64,000 nt of DNA, taken from NCBI RefSeq assembly GCF_000186705.1, contig NZ_AEUE01000007.1, positions 186,001 to 250,000 on the forward strand, written 5' to 3'. The notes under the pieces are model-generated. The model was not told where the DNA came from and ran no database searches. It saw only the letters and a list, made by a program, of their open reading frames with translations. The position numbers were made by a program, and so were the translations under genes. Shown here in pieces: positions 52,536 through 61,128 of this stretch. This DNA comes from Citromicrobium sp. JLT1363. GTDB taxonomy: Bacteria > Pseudomonadota > Alphaproteobacteria > Sphingomonadales > Sphingomonadaceae. How positions within the stretch are numbered: position 1 is the stretch's first letter; the number at the start of each line of letters is the position of its first letter.

Positions 52536-52859
52536 ATGATGATCCAGGCAATCATCGCCAGCGCAATGATGTTGCAAGGCGTACCGGCAGACGGCCAGGT
52601 GCAGGTTCAGCCGGTCGCCATGATCGAGTCCCAGCAGGACCCGGCCGCGCTGATCAATCTCGGCGTGGAGCTGGCCCAGGCAGGCGAGACCGAGGCAGCG
52701 CGCAAGGCTTTCGAGAAGGTGATCCAGATGCGGGTCGCCTACACGCTGCAGACGACCGACGGGCGCTTCGTCCATCCGTCCGATCTTGCGCGCCAGGGTC
52801 TTCAGATGCTGGACAGCGGCGCGTTTGCCGCCAAGCCGGATCAGATCGCCGCCCGCTGA
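52536..52859 (+). CDS. small exported TPR-like protein
   Basis: A 107-residue protein with a hydrophobic N terminus (IQAIIASAMMLQGVPA) that is probably a signal sequence. The middle has one TPR-like helix pair (AALINLGVELAQAGETEAAR, then KAFEKVI), followed by MRVAYTLQTTDGRFVHPSDL. No family name can be given. The start is ATGATG with AAGGAGAG in front. It has its own promoter and a stem-loop 17 bp after the stop, so it is probably separate from the type IV secretion unit that begins 205 bp downstream. Confidence 0.72.
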   Translation: MMIQAIIASAMMLQGVPADGQVQVQPVAMIESQQDPAALINLGVELAQAGETEAARKAFEKVIQMRVAYTLQTTDGRFVHPSDLARQGLQMLDSGAFAAKPDQIAAR

Positions 52860-52875
52860 CCGGATAGGCCATCGC

Positions 52876-52898
52876 CCGCTCCGCGCACTGCGGAGCGG
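52876..52898 (+). terminator. stem-loop after the TPR-like gene (no T run)
   Basis: CCGCTCCGC and GCGGAGCGG form a perfect 9-bp stem with a GCACT loop, 17 bp after the stop at 52859. TCAAAAA follows, not Ts, so it is a weak intrinsic terminator at best, or an RNA-stabilising 3' end. Confidence 0.4.
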
Positions 52899-52917
52899 TC
52901 AAAAATACGAAATATCC

Positions 52918-52968
52918 TGCCGCCGCAGGTGCTTTGGGATGTCGTCCACAAGGCACTTTGCGGCGGCA
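52918..52968 (+). other. long imperfect hairpin upstream of the vir locus
   Basis: TGCCGCCGCA (52918-52927) pairs with TGCGGCGGCA (52959-52968); inside, GTGCTTTGGGA (52929-52939) pairs with TCCACAAGGCAC (52945-52956), leaving a 5-base TGTCG loop, one bulge and a small internal loop. This gives about 21 base pairs in 51 nt. No T run follows, so it is not a normal terminator. Confidence 0.6.
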
Positions 52969-53012
52969 AGCCGTTGCAAATCCGCGACAACGGGCGGGAA
53001 CCTGTTCGAGCC

Positions 53013-53030
53013 ATGTCACTGCGCTGTCAT
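53013..53030 (+). promoter_or_regulatory. candidate PhoB box upstream of virB1
   Basis: ATGTCAC-TGCG-CTGTCAT matches the PhoB direct repeat CTGTCAY-N4-CTGTCAY at 13 of 14 informative positions (Y counted as either pyrimidine). It ends 34 bp before the chosen virB1 start. The downstream unit is followed by ppk and ppx, phosphate-storage genes. Confidence 0.4.
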
Positions 53031-53064
53031 GTATGATGCGCAAGGCGACATGACGGAGGGCTCG

Positions 53065-53706
53065 ATGATTCTCGGGACATCGGGTCGGTTCGCCGCCTTT
53101 TTCGCGGCGCTGACCCTGCTAACGGCCCCGGCGCGGGCCGACGTTATGGAAATTGGCGAAGGTGGCGCGCGATGGATCGCGGGCCAGCAGGCAGGCATGC
53201 CCGCGGGAGACATGGCGATCACGCCCGCGCAGCTCGTCGCGCTCGACAACGCCGAACTGGTCGACGATCTGCCCGATCATGCCACCTCCGATCCGCGCGT
53301 GACTGCGCAGGCCGTGCCCGATGCCTACAAGGCCAAGGTGGCCGAACTTTCCGCGCGGTTCGATCTCAGCCCCAGCCTGATAGAGGCGCTGGTGTGGCAG
53401 GAAAGCCGCTGGCGCGAGAATGCCGTGTCGCCCGTCGGCGCGCGGGGCCTCGCGCAGCTGATGCCCGGAACCGCACGCGATCTGGGTGTCGATCCCAACG
53501 ATCCCTTCGCCAATCTGGAAGGCGGCGCGCGCTACCTGCGCGAACAGCTCGACCGGTTCGATGGCGATCTCGAGAAGGCGCTGGCGGCCTACAACGCGGG
53601 GCCCGGACGGGTGATCCGCGCCAATGGCGTGCCGCGCATCCGCGAAACGCAGCTTTATGTGGCGGCCATCATGGGCCGCCTCGCCAACCATTCCCGGAAC
53701 GAATAA
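53065..53706 (+). CDS. virB1: lytic transglycosylase (VirB1-like)
   Basis: A 213-residue exported muramidase with a signal sequence (FAAFFAALTLLTAPARA). The SLT domain is clear: ALVWQESRWRENAVSPVGARG with catalytic Glu, LAQLMPGTARDLG, FANLEGGARYLREQL and ALAAYNAGPG. In type IV secretion VirB1 opens peptidoglycan for assembly. It is the first gene of the vir unit, four bases before virB2. The ATG at 53065 was chosen for GGAGGG upstream and because it places the signal sequence first; two other in-frame ATGs lie at 53029 and 53050. Confidence 0.9.
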   Translation: MILGTSGRFAAFFAALTLLTAPARADVMEIGEGGARWIAGQQAGMPAGDMAITPAQLVALDNAELVDDLPDHATSDPRVTAQAVPDAYKAKVAELSARFDLSPSLIEALVWQESRWRENAVSPVGARGLAQLMPGTARDLGVDPNDPFANLEGGARYLREQLDRFDGDLEKALAAYNAGPGRVIRANGVPRIRETQLYVAAIMGRLANHSRNE

Positions 53707-53710
53707 AGGT

Positions 53711-54019
53711 ATGAAAATGAAATCGCTTTCCCGGCTTGCTGCGCTGATCGCGCTTGCTTCACCTTCTGCGGTGCTGGCGCAGGTGCAGCAGCAGGACCCG
53801 GCCGGTTCGGGCCCGATCGTCAATGCGCTGGCGTGGCTTCAGGGCACGCTGCTCGGCAATGTCGCCACCGCCGTTGCCGTGATGGCGGTGGCCGCCGTGG
53901 GCTTCATGATGCTGACCGGCCGCCTCAACTGGCGCTTCGGCGCGACCGTGATCATCGGCGTGTTCATCCTGTTCGGCGCGGCCTCGATCGTGTCCGGCAT
54001 TCAGGCCGCAGCAGGCTAG
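53711..54019 (+). CDS. virB2: VirB2/TrbC-family pilin
   Basis: A 102-residue pilin precursor. A signal sequence ends near residue 23 (SPSAVLAQ), followed by two hydrophobic helices (ATAVAVMAVAAVGFMMLTG and ATVIIGVFILFGAASIV) around a short basic loop with RLNWRFG, the normal VirB2 pilin layout. It is the pilus subunit of the machine. The start is ATGAAAATG; the second ATG at 53717 sits better relative to AAAGG and may be the true one. Confidence 0.88.
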   Translation: MKMKSLSRLAALIALASPSAVLAQVQQQDPAGSGPIVNALAWLQGTLLGNVATAVAVMAVAAVGFMMLTGRLNWRFGATVIIGVFILFGAASIVSGIQAAAG

Positions 54020-54044
54020 GGCAGGGGGAGCGAGGGCCGCCATC

Positions 54045-54329
54045 ATGGATCAGCTCGTCCGCCACCCGGTGCACCGCGCACTCACCCGCCCGCAGATGTT
54101 CGCGGGCGTGACGATGAATTACTTCATCATCAATATCGGCGTCACGACAGAGGTTTTCCTCATCACCGGCAGCTGGCTGGCCCTGCCGGTCGCCGTGGCG
54201 ATGCACGGCGTCGGTTATTTCGCCTGCCTGCGCGAACCGCGCATTTTCGATCTGTGGATCACCAAGGTTTCGAAGTGCCCGCGGGTGAAGAATTACAAGC
54301 GGTGGGGCTGCAACAGCTACGCCGCCTGA
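54045..54329 (+). CDS. virB3: VirB3-family protein
   Basis: A 94-residue membrane protein with a short cytoplasmic start (LVRHPVHRALTRPQMFAGV), two hydrophobic helices and a C-terminal region ending LREPRIFDLWITK. This matches VirB3, an inner-membrane component that partners with VirB4. It lies between virB2 and virB4 as in other T4SS operons. Confidence 0.87.
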   Translation: MDQLVRHPVHRALTRPQMFAGVTMNYFIINIGVTTEVFLITGSWLALPVAVAMHGVGYFACLREPRIFDLWITKVSKCPRVKNYKRWGCNSYAA

Positions 54330-54352
54330 CCTCGACCTAGGAGGGTCGACGT

Positions 54353-56779
54353 ATGAGCAAGTGGAAAGGAGCCGCCGCCTGGAGCGCGAAGGAAGCCCGC
54401 GTTGGCGACCGGCTGCCCTATGCCCGGCTGGTGGACGAGAACACGCTGCTGCTGCGCGATGGTTCGCTGCTGACTGCCATTCAGGTGCCCGGCCTCCTGT
54501 TCGAGACCGAGGATACCGAAGCGCTCAACGCCCACGCCGCGACGCGCGAGGTGATGCTGCGCAGCACGCTCGACAGCCGCTTCGTCATGTACCACCACGT
54601 GATCCGCCGCCGGGTCGAGGTGGAGCTGGATGCGGAGTTCGAAGACCCGCTGGCCGGCCATATCGATGCGCGTTGGAAGGAACGGCTGGGTTCGGGCTCG
54701 CTGTTCATCAACGACCAGTTCGTCACGCTGATCCGTCGCCCCGCGCGCGGCAAGGCGGGCTGGGTCGAAAAGGCGAGCAAGGCGCTCAATGCCCGCAAGA
54801 AGGACGCGGTCGAGGTCGATCCGAAAGACCTGCGCTCGCTTCGTGCCGCCGCCACTGGCCTCGTCGCTTCGCTCCAGCCTTACGGCGCGGCCATGCTGGG
54901 TGATTACACCGGCCCCAAGGGCTACACCAATTCCGAAATCCTGGAGCTGCTTTCGGCGCTATACAATGGCGAGATGCGGCCCGTGCGCCGCCCGGCAGAG
55001 GATCGCGACATCGGCCACATGCTGCCCTATCGCCGGGCGAGCTTTGGCATCGACGCGATGGAGCTGCGCGGTTCGGGCGACCCCGATTTCGCCGCGATGC
55101 TCAGCCTCAAGGACTATCCCGACGCGACCAGCCCGGGCCTGCTCGATTCGCTGCTGCGGCTGCCCTACGAAATGGTCGTTTCGGAGAGCTATGCCCCCGC
55201 CGAACGCACCACTGCGCGCGAGCGGATGGACCTTGCCATCCGGCGCCTGCGCTCTGTCGACGAGGAAGCGCAGGCCGAACGCAACGACATGATGGCCGCG
55301 CGCGATGCGCTGGGCAACGGCGCGGTCGGCTTCGGCGATCATCACCTCTCGGTGCTGGTGCGCGAGCGCACGCTCCCCCGGCTCGACGATGCGACCGCCG
55401 CCTGCGCCGCCGCGCTGGCCGATACGGGCGCCATCGTGGTGCGCGAGGATACCAATCTGGAACCCGCCTTCTGGGCGCAGTTCCCCGGCAACGAGCAGTA
55501 TATCGTGCGCCGCGCGATGATCTCTTCTGCCAATATGGCGAGCTTCGGCTCGCTCCACGGCTTCGCGCTCGGTCAGGCCGAGGGCAACCACTGGGGCGAG
55601 GCGGTGACGCTGCTGGAAACGACCAGCGCGACGCCCTTCTTCTTCAACTTCCACAATGGCGATCTGGGCAATTTCTCGGTCATCGGGCCGTCGGGTTCGG
55701 GCAAGACCGTGGTGATGAACTTCCTCGCCGCGCAGGCGCAGAAGTTCAATCCGCGCACGATCCTGTTCGACAAGGATCGCGGCGCGGAGCTGTTCGTGCG
55801 CGGGATCGGCGGGCGCTACGACCGGATCTATGCGGGCGAGCCTTCGGGCTTCAATCCGCTCTCGCTGCCCGACACGCCCGCGAACCGTGCCTTCCTGCGC
55901 GACTGGCTGGGCGTGATGCTGAAGGCCGAAGGGCCCGAGGAACTGCAGACCGTCAGCCACGCGGTCGATGCGGCGTACGAGAACGATGCGAGCCTGCGCC
56001 GGTTGCGCAATTTCCGCGAACTGCTGAGCGGTACGCGGCGCCCCGAACCCGGCGACCTCGCGGATCGCCTGTCGGCCTGGATCCACGGCGGCGAGCACGC
56101 CTGGCTGTTCGACAACGAGATCGACGAGCTGGACCTCGACCGCAAGACGCTCGGCTTCGACATGACCGCGCTGCTCGAAAACCCGCGGCTGCGCACGCCG
56201 ACGATGATGTACCTGTTCCACCGGATCGAGGAACGGCTCGACGGTGAGCCGACCATGATCCTGATCGACGAAGGCTGGAAAGCGCTCGACGATGAAGTCT
56301 TCGCCGCGCGCATCCGTGACTGGCTGAAGACCTTGCGGAAGCGCAACGCGCTGGTCGGCTTCGCGACGCAGAGCGCGCGCGATGCGCTGGAAAGCCGCAT
56401 CTCTACCGCGCTGGTCGAACAGACCGCCACCATGGTGTTCATGCCCAACAGCCGCGCCCGGCCCGAGGATTATTGCGACGGTTTCGGGCTCACCAGCCAT
56501 GAGCTCGCGCTGATCCGCACGCTGCCCGCGCACAGCCGCTGCTTCCTGGTCCGCCAGCCCGATGCGAGCGTCGTGGTCCGGCTCGACCTGTCGGGCGCGC
56601 CCGAAGTGCTCACCATCCTCTCGGGCAGGGAAAGCAGCGTGCGGCGCCTCGATCTGCTGCGCGAAGCGCTGGGTGATGATCCGGCCGACTGGTTCCCCGC
56701 GCTGACCGGTCATGCCTGGCCGGGTGGTAAGAAGGACGATATCGGCGGCGATCTGCCGTTCAGGCAGGCTGCGGAATGA
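54353..56779 (+). CDS. virB4: VirB4-family ATPase
   Basis: The largest and most conserved ATPase of type IV secretion, powering pilus biogenesis and substrate transfer (808 aa). The N-terminal CagE/TrbE region (about 1-400) is followed by the ATPase domain: Walker A GPSGSGKTVV near residue 445, Walker B MILIDEGWKAL near residue 636, and a RecA-like lid region. GGAGGG lies 6 bases before the ATG at 54353, and the stop overlaps the virB6 start by 4 bases (ATGA), so the genes are translationally coupled. Confidence 0.95.
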   Translation: MSKWKGAAAWSAKEARVGDRLPYARLVDENTLLLRDGSLLTAIQVPGLLFETEDTEALNAHAATREVMLRSTLDSRFVMYHHVIRRRVEVELDAEFEDPLAGHIDARWKERLGSGSLFINDQFVTLIRRPARGKAGWVEKASKALNARKKDAVEVDPKDLRSLRAAATGLVASLQPYGAAMLGDYTGPKGYTNSEILELLSALYNGEMRPVRRPAEDRDIGHMLPYRRASFGIDAMELRGSGDPDFAAMLSLKDYPDATSPGLLDSLLRLPYEMVVSESYAPAERTTARERMDLAIRRLRSVDEEAQAERNDMMAARDALGNGAVGFGDHHLSVLVRERTLPRLDDATAACAAALADTGAIVVREDTNLEPAFWAQFPGNEQYIVRRAMISSANMASFGSLHGFALGQAEGNHWGEAVTLLETTSATPFFFNFHNGDLGNFSVIGPSGSGKTVVMNFLAAQAQKFNPRTILFDKDRGAELFVRGIGGRYDRIYAGEPSGFNPLSLPDTPANRAFLRDWLGVMLKAEGPEELQTVSHAVDAAYENDASLRRLRNFRELLSGTRRPEPGDLADRLSAWIHGGEHAWLFDNEIDELDLDRKTLGFDMTALLENPRLRTPTMMYLFHRIEERLDGEPTMILIDEGWKALDDEVFAARIRDWLKTLRKRNALVGFATQSARDALESRISTALVEQTATMVFMPNSRARPEDYCDGFGLTSHELALIRTLPAHSRCFLVRQPDASVVVRLDLSGAPEVLTILSGRESSVRRLDLLREALGDDPADWFPALTGHAWPGGKKDDIGGDLPFRQAAE

Positions 56780-57966
56780 CCGGCGGCGGAACCTGCGATC
56801 TGGCGATGTCCGAAGCCGCCGGCGGCGTTGCCGCCGCGCTGGAAGCGGTCAATTGCGTCGCCGCCGAAGTGACGGGCGCCACCTTCGGTCGGCTCTTCGC
56901 GCCCGGCGGCGTCCTGGTCAGCGCGCTGACCATCATCCTGACGCTGTACGTGGCGTTCTTTGCCATCAACCTGCTGACGGGTCGCTCGGTTCTGGGCGTG
57001 CGCGCGCTTACGCCCCGCATGATCACGCTGGGGCTGGTGCTGACCTTCGCGACCAGCTGGGTCGCGTATCAGTCGGTCGTCTGGGGCGTGTTCGTCGACG
57101 GGCCGGACTGGCTGGCCAGCGTGCTGACGGGGGACAGCGGGTCGGCCACGCAGACCTTCGCCACCAAGGTCGATGTCGTGTTCGCCGCCGTACAGCAGGC
57201 GAGCGAGGGGAAGACCGATATCGAAACCTTCTCCCCCGCCGGGATGCTGTGGATGGGCGCGCTGCTGTTCATGCTCGGCACGGTCGGCCTGCTCGTCACC
57301 ACGCGGATCGCGCTGGCGCTGCTGATCGCGCTGGGGCCGATCTTCGTGGTCATGGCGCTGTTCGATGGGACGCGCGGGCTGTTCGTCGGCTGGCTGAAGG
57401 GCGTCACCATGATGGCGCTGACACCGCTTTTCGCGGTGCTGGGCGGCTCGATCATGCTCGAAATGTCCGTGCCCATCCTTGCCGCCCTGAACCAGGTGCC
57501 GGGCGAGATTCCCGCGCGCGCGGCGATGGCCTTCTTCATGATCGGCGCGGTGCATGTCGCGCTGATGGCCATGGCGCTCAAGGTGATGGGCACCATGGTC
57601 GGCGGCTGGCAGGTCTTCGGCCTTGCCAGCAGTGACAGCGACAAGGGTCGGGGAAGCGTGCCTGCCGCCGCGCCTGCGCCTGCGCCCGCCGCCTCCAATG
57701 CCTATAACGGCGCTGCAGGTTCGCAGCCCGCGCCCTCCAGCGCAGCGCGGCGCACCGCCGTGGTCGCGGCGACCCCGCCGATGGCCGCGAACGACAGCGG
57801 CGCAGGCGGCAGCGCGGGGGCGGGTGGCTCGCGCGTGACCAACGTCTACGCCACCTCTTCAGGCAACGGACAGCAGGGCGAACCTAGCAAGGCGGCTTCG
57901 CGTACCAGCGGGCTCGGTTCCCGCTTCAAGGCGGCACCTGCCCGCCAAACGGAGAAAGTGAAATGA
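56776..57966 (+). CDS. virB6: VirB6/TrbL-family membrane protein
   Basis: A 396-residue polytopic inner-membrane channel component with six or so hydrophobic helices (for example VSALTIILTLYVAFFAINLL and TTRIALALLIALGPIFVVMA). The WLKGVTMMALTPLFAVLGG segment is typical of VirB6. A low-complexity Ala/Ser/Gly tail follows (about 300-396). The start overlaps virB4 and the stop overlaps virB9 by 4 bases, so no room is left for virB8 or virB7 between them. Confidence 0.9.
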   Translation: MTGGGTCDLAMSEAAGGVAAALEAVNCVAAEVTGATFGRLFAPGGVLVSALTIILTLYVAFFAINLLTGRSVLGVRALTPRMITLGLVLTFATSWVAYQSVVWGVFVDGPDWLASVLTGDSGSATQTFATKVDVVFAAVQQASEGKTDIETFSPAGMLWMGALLFMLGTVGLLVTTRIALALLIALGPIFVVMALFDGTRGLFVGWLKGVTMMALTPLFAVLGGSIMLEMSVPILAALNQVPGEIPARAAMAFFMIGAVHVALMAMALKVMGTMVGGWQVFGLASSDSDKGRGSVPAAAPAPAPAASNAYNGAAGSQPAPSSAARRTAVVAATPPMAANDSGAGGSAGAGGSRVTNVYATSSGNGQQGEPSKAASRTSGLGSRFKAAPARQTEKVK

Positions 57967-58742
57967 TCCGCGCGTTTCTACCCGCGCTCGCCATGCTTGC
58001 GGTGCTCGCCGCGAACCCCGCTGCGGCACAGGACCCCCGGCTGGTCGAACGGCTCTACGATCCGGACGAGGTCGTGGTGATCCAGGGCAAGACCAAGGTG
58101 CAGGCGACGATCGAATTCGGCGAGGGCGAGGCGATCGAGAATGTGGCGGTGGGCGATTCCACCGCCTGGCAGGTCACGCCCAACCAGCGCGCCAACCTGC
58201 TGTTCGTCAAACCGCTGAGCCCCAGCGCGCAGACCAACATGACGGTCGTGACCAACCGTCACACCTATCTGTTCGATCTGGTGGCCAGCCCGCGCGCGAA
58301 ACCGCTGTACATGATGCGCTTCACCTATCCCGAGCCGCCGCCCGAAGAGCAGGAAGCCCAGCTGGCCGAGAACGCCGTGGGCGAAGCGAACGCCATCGAA
58401 CTGGCAGCGGCGACAGACCCGCTGGCGGTGGTCGACCCGGCCATGCTCAACTTCAAATGGCAGGCCAAGGGCGAACGGCAACTGCAGCCGGACGAGGTCT
58501 ACGACGATGGCCGCTCCACCTACCTGCGGTGGAATCAGGACCGGCCTGTACCGGCGATCCTCATCGAGAATTACGAGGGCGAGGAAGGCCCGGTAAATTC
58601 CACGGTGCGCGGCGATACGGTGATCGTCGACGGTGTGCCGAGGGAAATTATCCTGCGCTCGGGTCGTGAAAGAGCAACACTGGTGAACAATGGTCCGGCG
58701 CGGGCAACTGCCGCGAGCGGGCCGGTCAGCGGCGGCCGCTAG
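57963..58742 (+). CDS. virB9: VirB9/CagX-family outer complex protein
   Basis: A 259-residue exported protein with a signal sequence (LPALAMLAVLAANPAAAQ). The CagX/VirB9 domains are visible: RLVERLYDPDEVVVIQGKTK at the N terminus and YDDGRSTYLRW plus GDTVIVDGVPREIILRSG in the C-terminal domain that makes the outer-membrane core together with VirB10. It normally contacts VirB7, which is not encoded here. Confidence 0.92.
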   Translation: MIRAFLPALAMLAVLAANPAAAQDPRLVERLYDPDEVVVIQGKTKVQATIEFGEGEAIENVAVGDSTAWQVTPNQRANLLFVKPLSPSAQTNMTVVTNRHTYLFDLVASPRAKPLYMMRFTYPEPPPEEQEAQLAENAVGEANAIELAAATDPLAVVDPAMLNFKWQAKGERQLQPDEVYDDGRSTYLRWNQDRPVPAILIENYEGEEGPVNSTVRGDTVIVDGVPREIILRSGRERATLVNNGPARATAASGPVSGGR

Positions 58743-58769
58743 GCCAGCCTCGAAAGGGAAGCGAATATT

Positions 58770-59921
58770 ATGCGCCTCGCCATGAAAATGCCGCCCAAGA
58801 AGGCTTCGGGCGATTCGAACGCGGCCAATGATGCGCGCGACGACGATCCGCGCGAGAGCGAAAGCGCGGAGATCATCGATCTCGCCAGCCGCAGCGCCTT
58901 CCCGGCGGTTGCGAAGAAGAAGGGCGGCAGCGACAGCATGGGGATGGTCGCAGGGATTGCGATCGTCGCCGCGCTTGGCCTCGTCACGCTGTGGAGCATG
59001 AGCAGTGCGCGGCTGGAGCCGGAGGAGGCGACGCCCGCCGCCGACCCCGCACCCGCTTCCTCCACCGGGCCGGCCCAGATCGCCGTCGATCCCGCGCCCG
59101 AGGCATCGCCCGTCGGCGCGCCTGCGCAGCAGGTGGTGCGGGTCGATCCGGCGCCTTCGCCGGTGCTTTCGAACAATCCCAACCTTGCGCCGGGCACCGC
59201 CGCAAATCCCTATAACAGCCCGACGATCGTGTTCGATTCCTCGGGCAAGGCGGTCGCATCCGTTCCCGCCGCCGCGCTGCCCGAGGGCGCGCGAGCCGGA
59301 GGCGAGGGCGCGACGGGCAGTTCGGCGGGCGATTTCGCCAGCCGTGTCGGCGGTGTCGGCGGCAGCACCGCCCGCGCACAGCCGCTCGCCAACCCGGCGA
59401 CGACGGTTACGCAGGGCACGCTGATCCCCGCCATCCTGGAAACCGCGATCGACACCGACGTGCCCGGCTACGTGCGCGCGGTGGTGAGCCAGGATGTGAA
59501 GAGTTTCGACGGCAAGAACGTGTTGATCCCGCGCTCCAGCCGCCTGATCGGCCAGTACCAGTCGGGTCTGCAGGCGGGCCAGAAGCGCGCTTACGTGATC
59601 TGGACCCGCGTGATCCGGCCCGACGGCGTGAGCGTGAACCTGCAATCGCCGGGTGTCGGCTTCGACGGGACGACCGGGCTGCCTGGCGATGTGGACAGCC
59701 GTTTCTTCCAGCGCTTCGGTTCGGCCATGCTGCTCTCCGTGGTTGGCGGGCTGTCCGCGATCGGCACCGGCGGCGCTTCGGTGGTGATCGGCGGGGGCGG
59801 CCAGGCGGCCGCGGCTGCGGCAGCATCGCAGGACAGCCAGCTCGGCCCGGTGGTGCGCGTGCGTGCGGGCGAGCCGATCCGCGTGTTTACCGCACGCGAT
59901 CTCGGCTTCGCAGGTCTCTAG
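58770..59921 (+). CDS. virB10: VirB10-family scaffold protein
   Basis: A 383-residue protein spanning the envelope: cytoplasmic N terminus, one membrane helix (GMVAGIAIVAALGLVTLWSM near residue 70), a Pro-rich periplasmic linker and the C-terminal barrel. Diagnostic segments are TQGTLIPAILETAIDTDVPG, VKSFDGKNVLIPRSSRLIGQ, AYVIWTRVIRPDGVSVNL and PIRVFTARDLGF. VirB10 links inner ATPases to the outer pore. The start is the ATG at 58770; AGCGAATATT lies before it. Confidence 0.93.
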   Translation: MRLAMKMPPKKASGDSNAANDARDDDPRESESAEIIDLASRSAFPAVAKKKGGSDSMGMVAGIAIVAALGLVTLWSMSSARLEPEEATPAADPAPASSTGPAQIAVDPAPEASPVGAPAQQVVRVDPAPSPVLSNNPNLAPGTAANPYNSPTIVFDSSGKAVASVPAAALPEGARAGGEGATGSSAGDFASRVGGVGGSTARAQPLANPATTVTQGTLIPAILETAIDTDVPGYVRAVVSQDVKSFDGKNVLIPRSSRLIGQYQSGLQAGQKRAYVIWTRVIRPDGVSVNLQSPGVGFDGTTGLPGDVDSRFFQRFGSAMLLSVVGGLSAIGTGGASVVIGGGGQAAAAAAASQDSQLGPVVRVRAGEPIRVFTARDLGFAGL

Positions 59922-59928
59922 GCGCACC

Positions 59929-61005
59929 TTGGCCGACGCCGATCCGCAAACCATGGGCGCAGACCTGCAATCCGTGACATCGGGCAACCCCGCCGAGCCT
60001 GCCGATACGCAGGCTCCGGCGGCTTCGGGTTCGGGTTCGCACAGCGTCTATCTCGAGGCTTATCTGGCGCCGTTCCGCCAGTGGCTGGACCGCGACACGG
60101 TGACGGAGATCATCGTCAACCGGCCGGGCGAGGTCTGGATCGAGGATGCGGCAACCCCCGGCGGGATGCAGCGGATCGAGACCGACGCGATCACCGATAT
60201 CCTCGTCCAGCGGCTGGCCGAACAGGTCGCCCGCGTCAGCCACCAGGGCATCAACCGCGAGCATCCGCTGCTGGGCGCGACGCTGCCCGATGGCGCGCGC
60301 GTGCAGTTCTGCGGTCCGCCCGCCAGCCGCAAGCACTGGGTCATGGCGATCCGCCGCCACCGGCGGCTGGATCTGCCGCTCGATGCGTATGACACCGGGC
60401 CGTTGAAACGTCAGGAGCAGGCGGCAATGCCCGATCCGCAGGCAGAGCCCATCGCATTCCTGCGCGAGGCGATCCTCCAGCGGCAGACGATCCTGATTTC
60501 GGGCGGCACCAGCACCGGCAAGACTACCTTCCTCAACGCGATGCTGGGGGAGATTCCCAAGGACCAGCGCGTGGTTCTGGTAGAAGATACACCGGAATTG
60601 AAGCTGCCGGGGGAGAACGGCGTGGGGCTGGTCGCGGTGAAGGGCGAACTGGGCGAAGCCAAGGTGACGGCCAACGAACTGCTTCAGGCCGCGCTGCGCC
60701 TGCGTCCGGACCGGATCGTGCTGGGCGAACTGCGCGGGCAGGAATCGGTCTCCTTCCTGCGGGCGATCAACACCGGCCACCCGGGCAGCTTCTCGACCGT
60801 GCACGCCAACTCGCTACACGGCGCGCTGGAGCAATTGTCGCTGATGGTGATGCAGACCGGTATCGGCCTCAGCCGCAAGGATATCATCGCCTACGCCGCC
60901 AGCGTGATCGATGTGATCGTCCAGCTGGGCAGGGGGGCTGACGGCAAGCGCGGCATCGCCCAGATCGCGCGCAGTGCAGACCTGTTGAAATCCGACGACT
61001 GGTAG
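59929..61005 (+). CDS. virB11: VirB11-family secretion ATPase
   Basis: A 358-residue hexameric traffic ATPase. The N-terminal domain starts VYLEAYLAPFRQWLDRDTVT; the ATPase core has Walker A ISGGTSTGKTTF (about 190), VVLVEDTPELKLP (Asp box), RLRPDRIVLGELRGQE (His/Glu region) and GHPGSFSTVHANS. It powers pilus assembly and substrate passage. The TTG at 59929 was taken as start, 7 bases after the virB10 stop; the first ATG is at 59953 but has no ribosome binding site. Confidence 0.92.
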   Translation: MADADPQTMGADLQSVTSGNPAEPADTQAPAASGSGSHSVYLEAYLAPFRQWLDRDTVTEIIVNRPGEVWIEDAATPGGMQRIETDAITDILVQRLAEQVARVSHQGINREHPLLGATLPDGARVQFCGPPASRKHWVMAIRRHRRLDLPLDAYDTGPLKRQEQAAMPDPQAEPIAFLREAILQRQTILISGGTSTGKTTFLNAMLGEIPKDQRVVLVEDTPELKLPGENGVGLVAVKGELGEAKVTANELLQAALRLRPDRIVLGELRGQESVSFLRAINTGHPGSFSTVHANSLHGALEQLSLMVMQTGIGLSRKDIIAYAASVIDVIVQLGRGADGKRGIAQIARSADLLKSDDW

Positions 61006-61128
61006 CATCCGTTCGTCCAAAACCGGGCTGGCCTGCCGTGCGCCCACCGGATAGAGAACGCGCGAAACCGCGCACCTGCGCCCTGCGCAGGTCAGACAGT
61101 CGCAACCAAAGCGAGAGCTCAAGACCCG

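Noticed and set aside
54959-56713. Open frame of 584 codons on the minus strand
   Set aside because: Antisense to virB4, whose Walker motifs are intact.
57978-59987. Open frame of 669 codons on the minus strand
   Set aside because: Antisense to virB9 and virB10, whose diagnostic motifs are clear; low-complexity His/Arg/Gly-rich translation.
61075-61091. Terminator after virB11
   Set aside because: CCTGCGC/GCGCAGG is a perfect 7-bp stem but has a 3-base loop and no T run; it may sit in the ppk leader.
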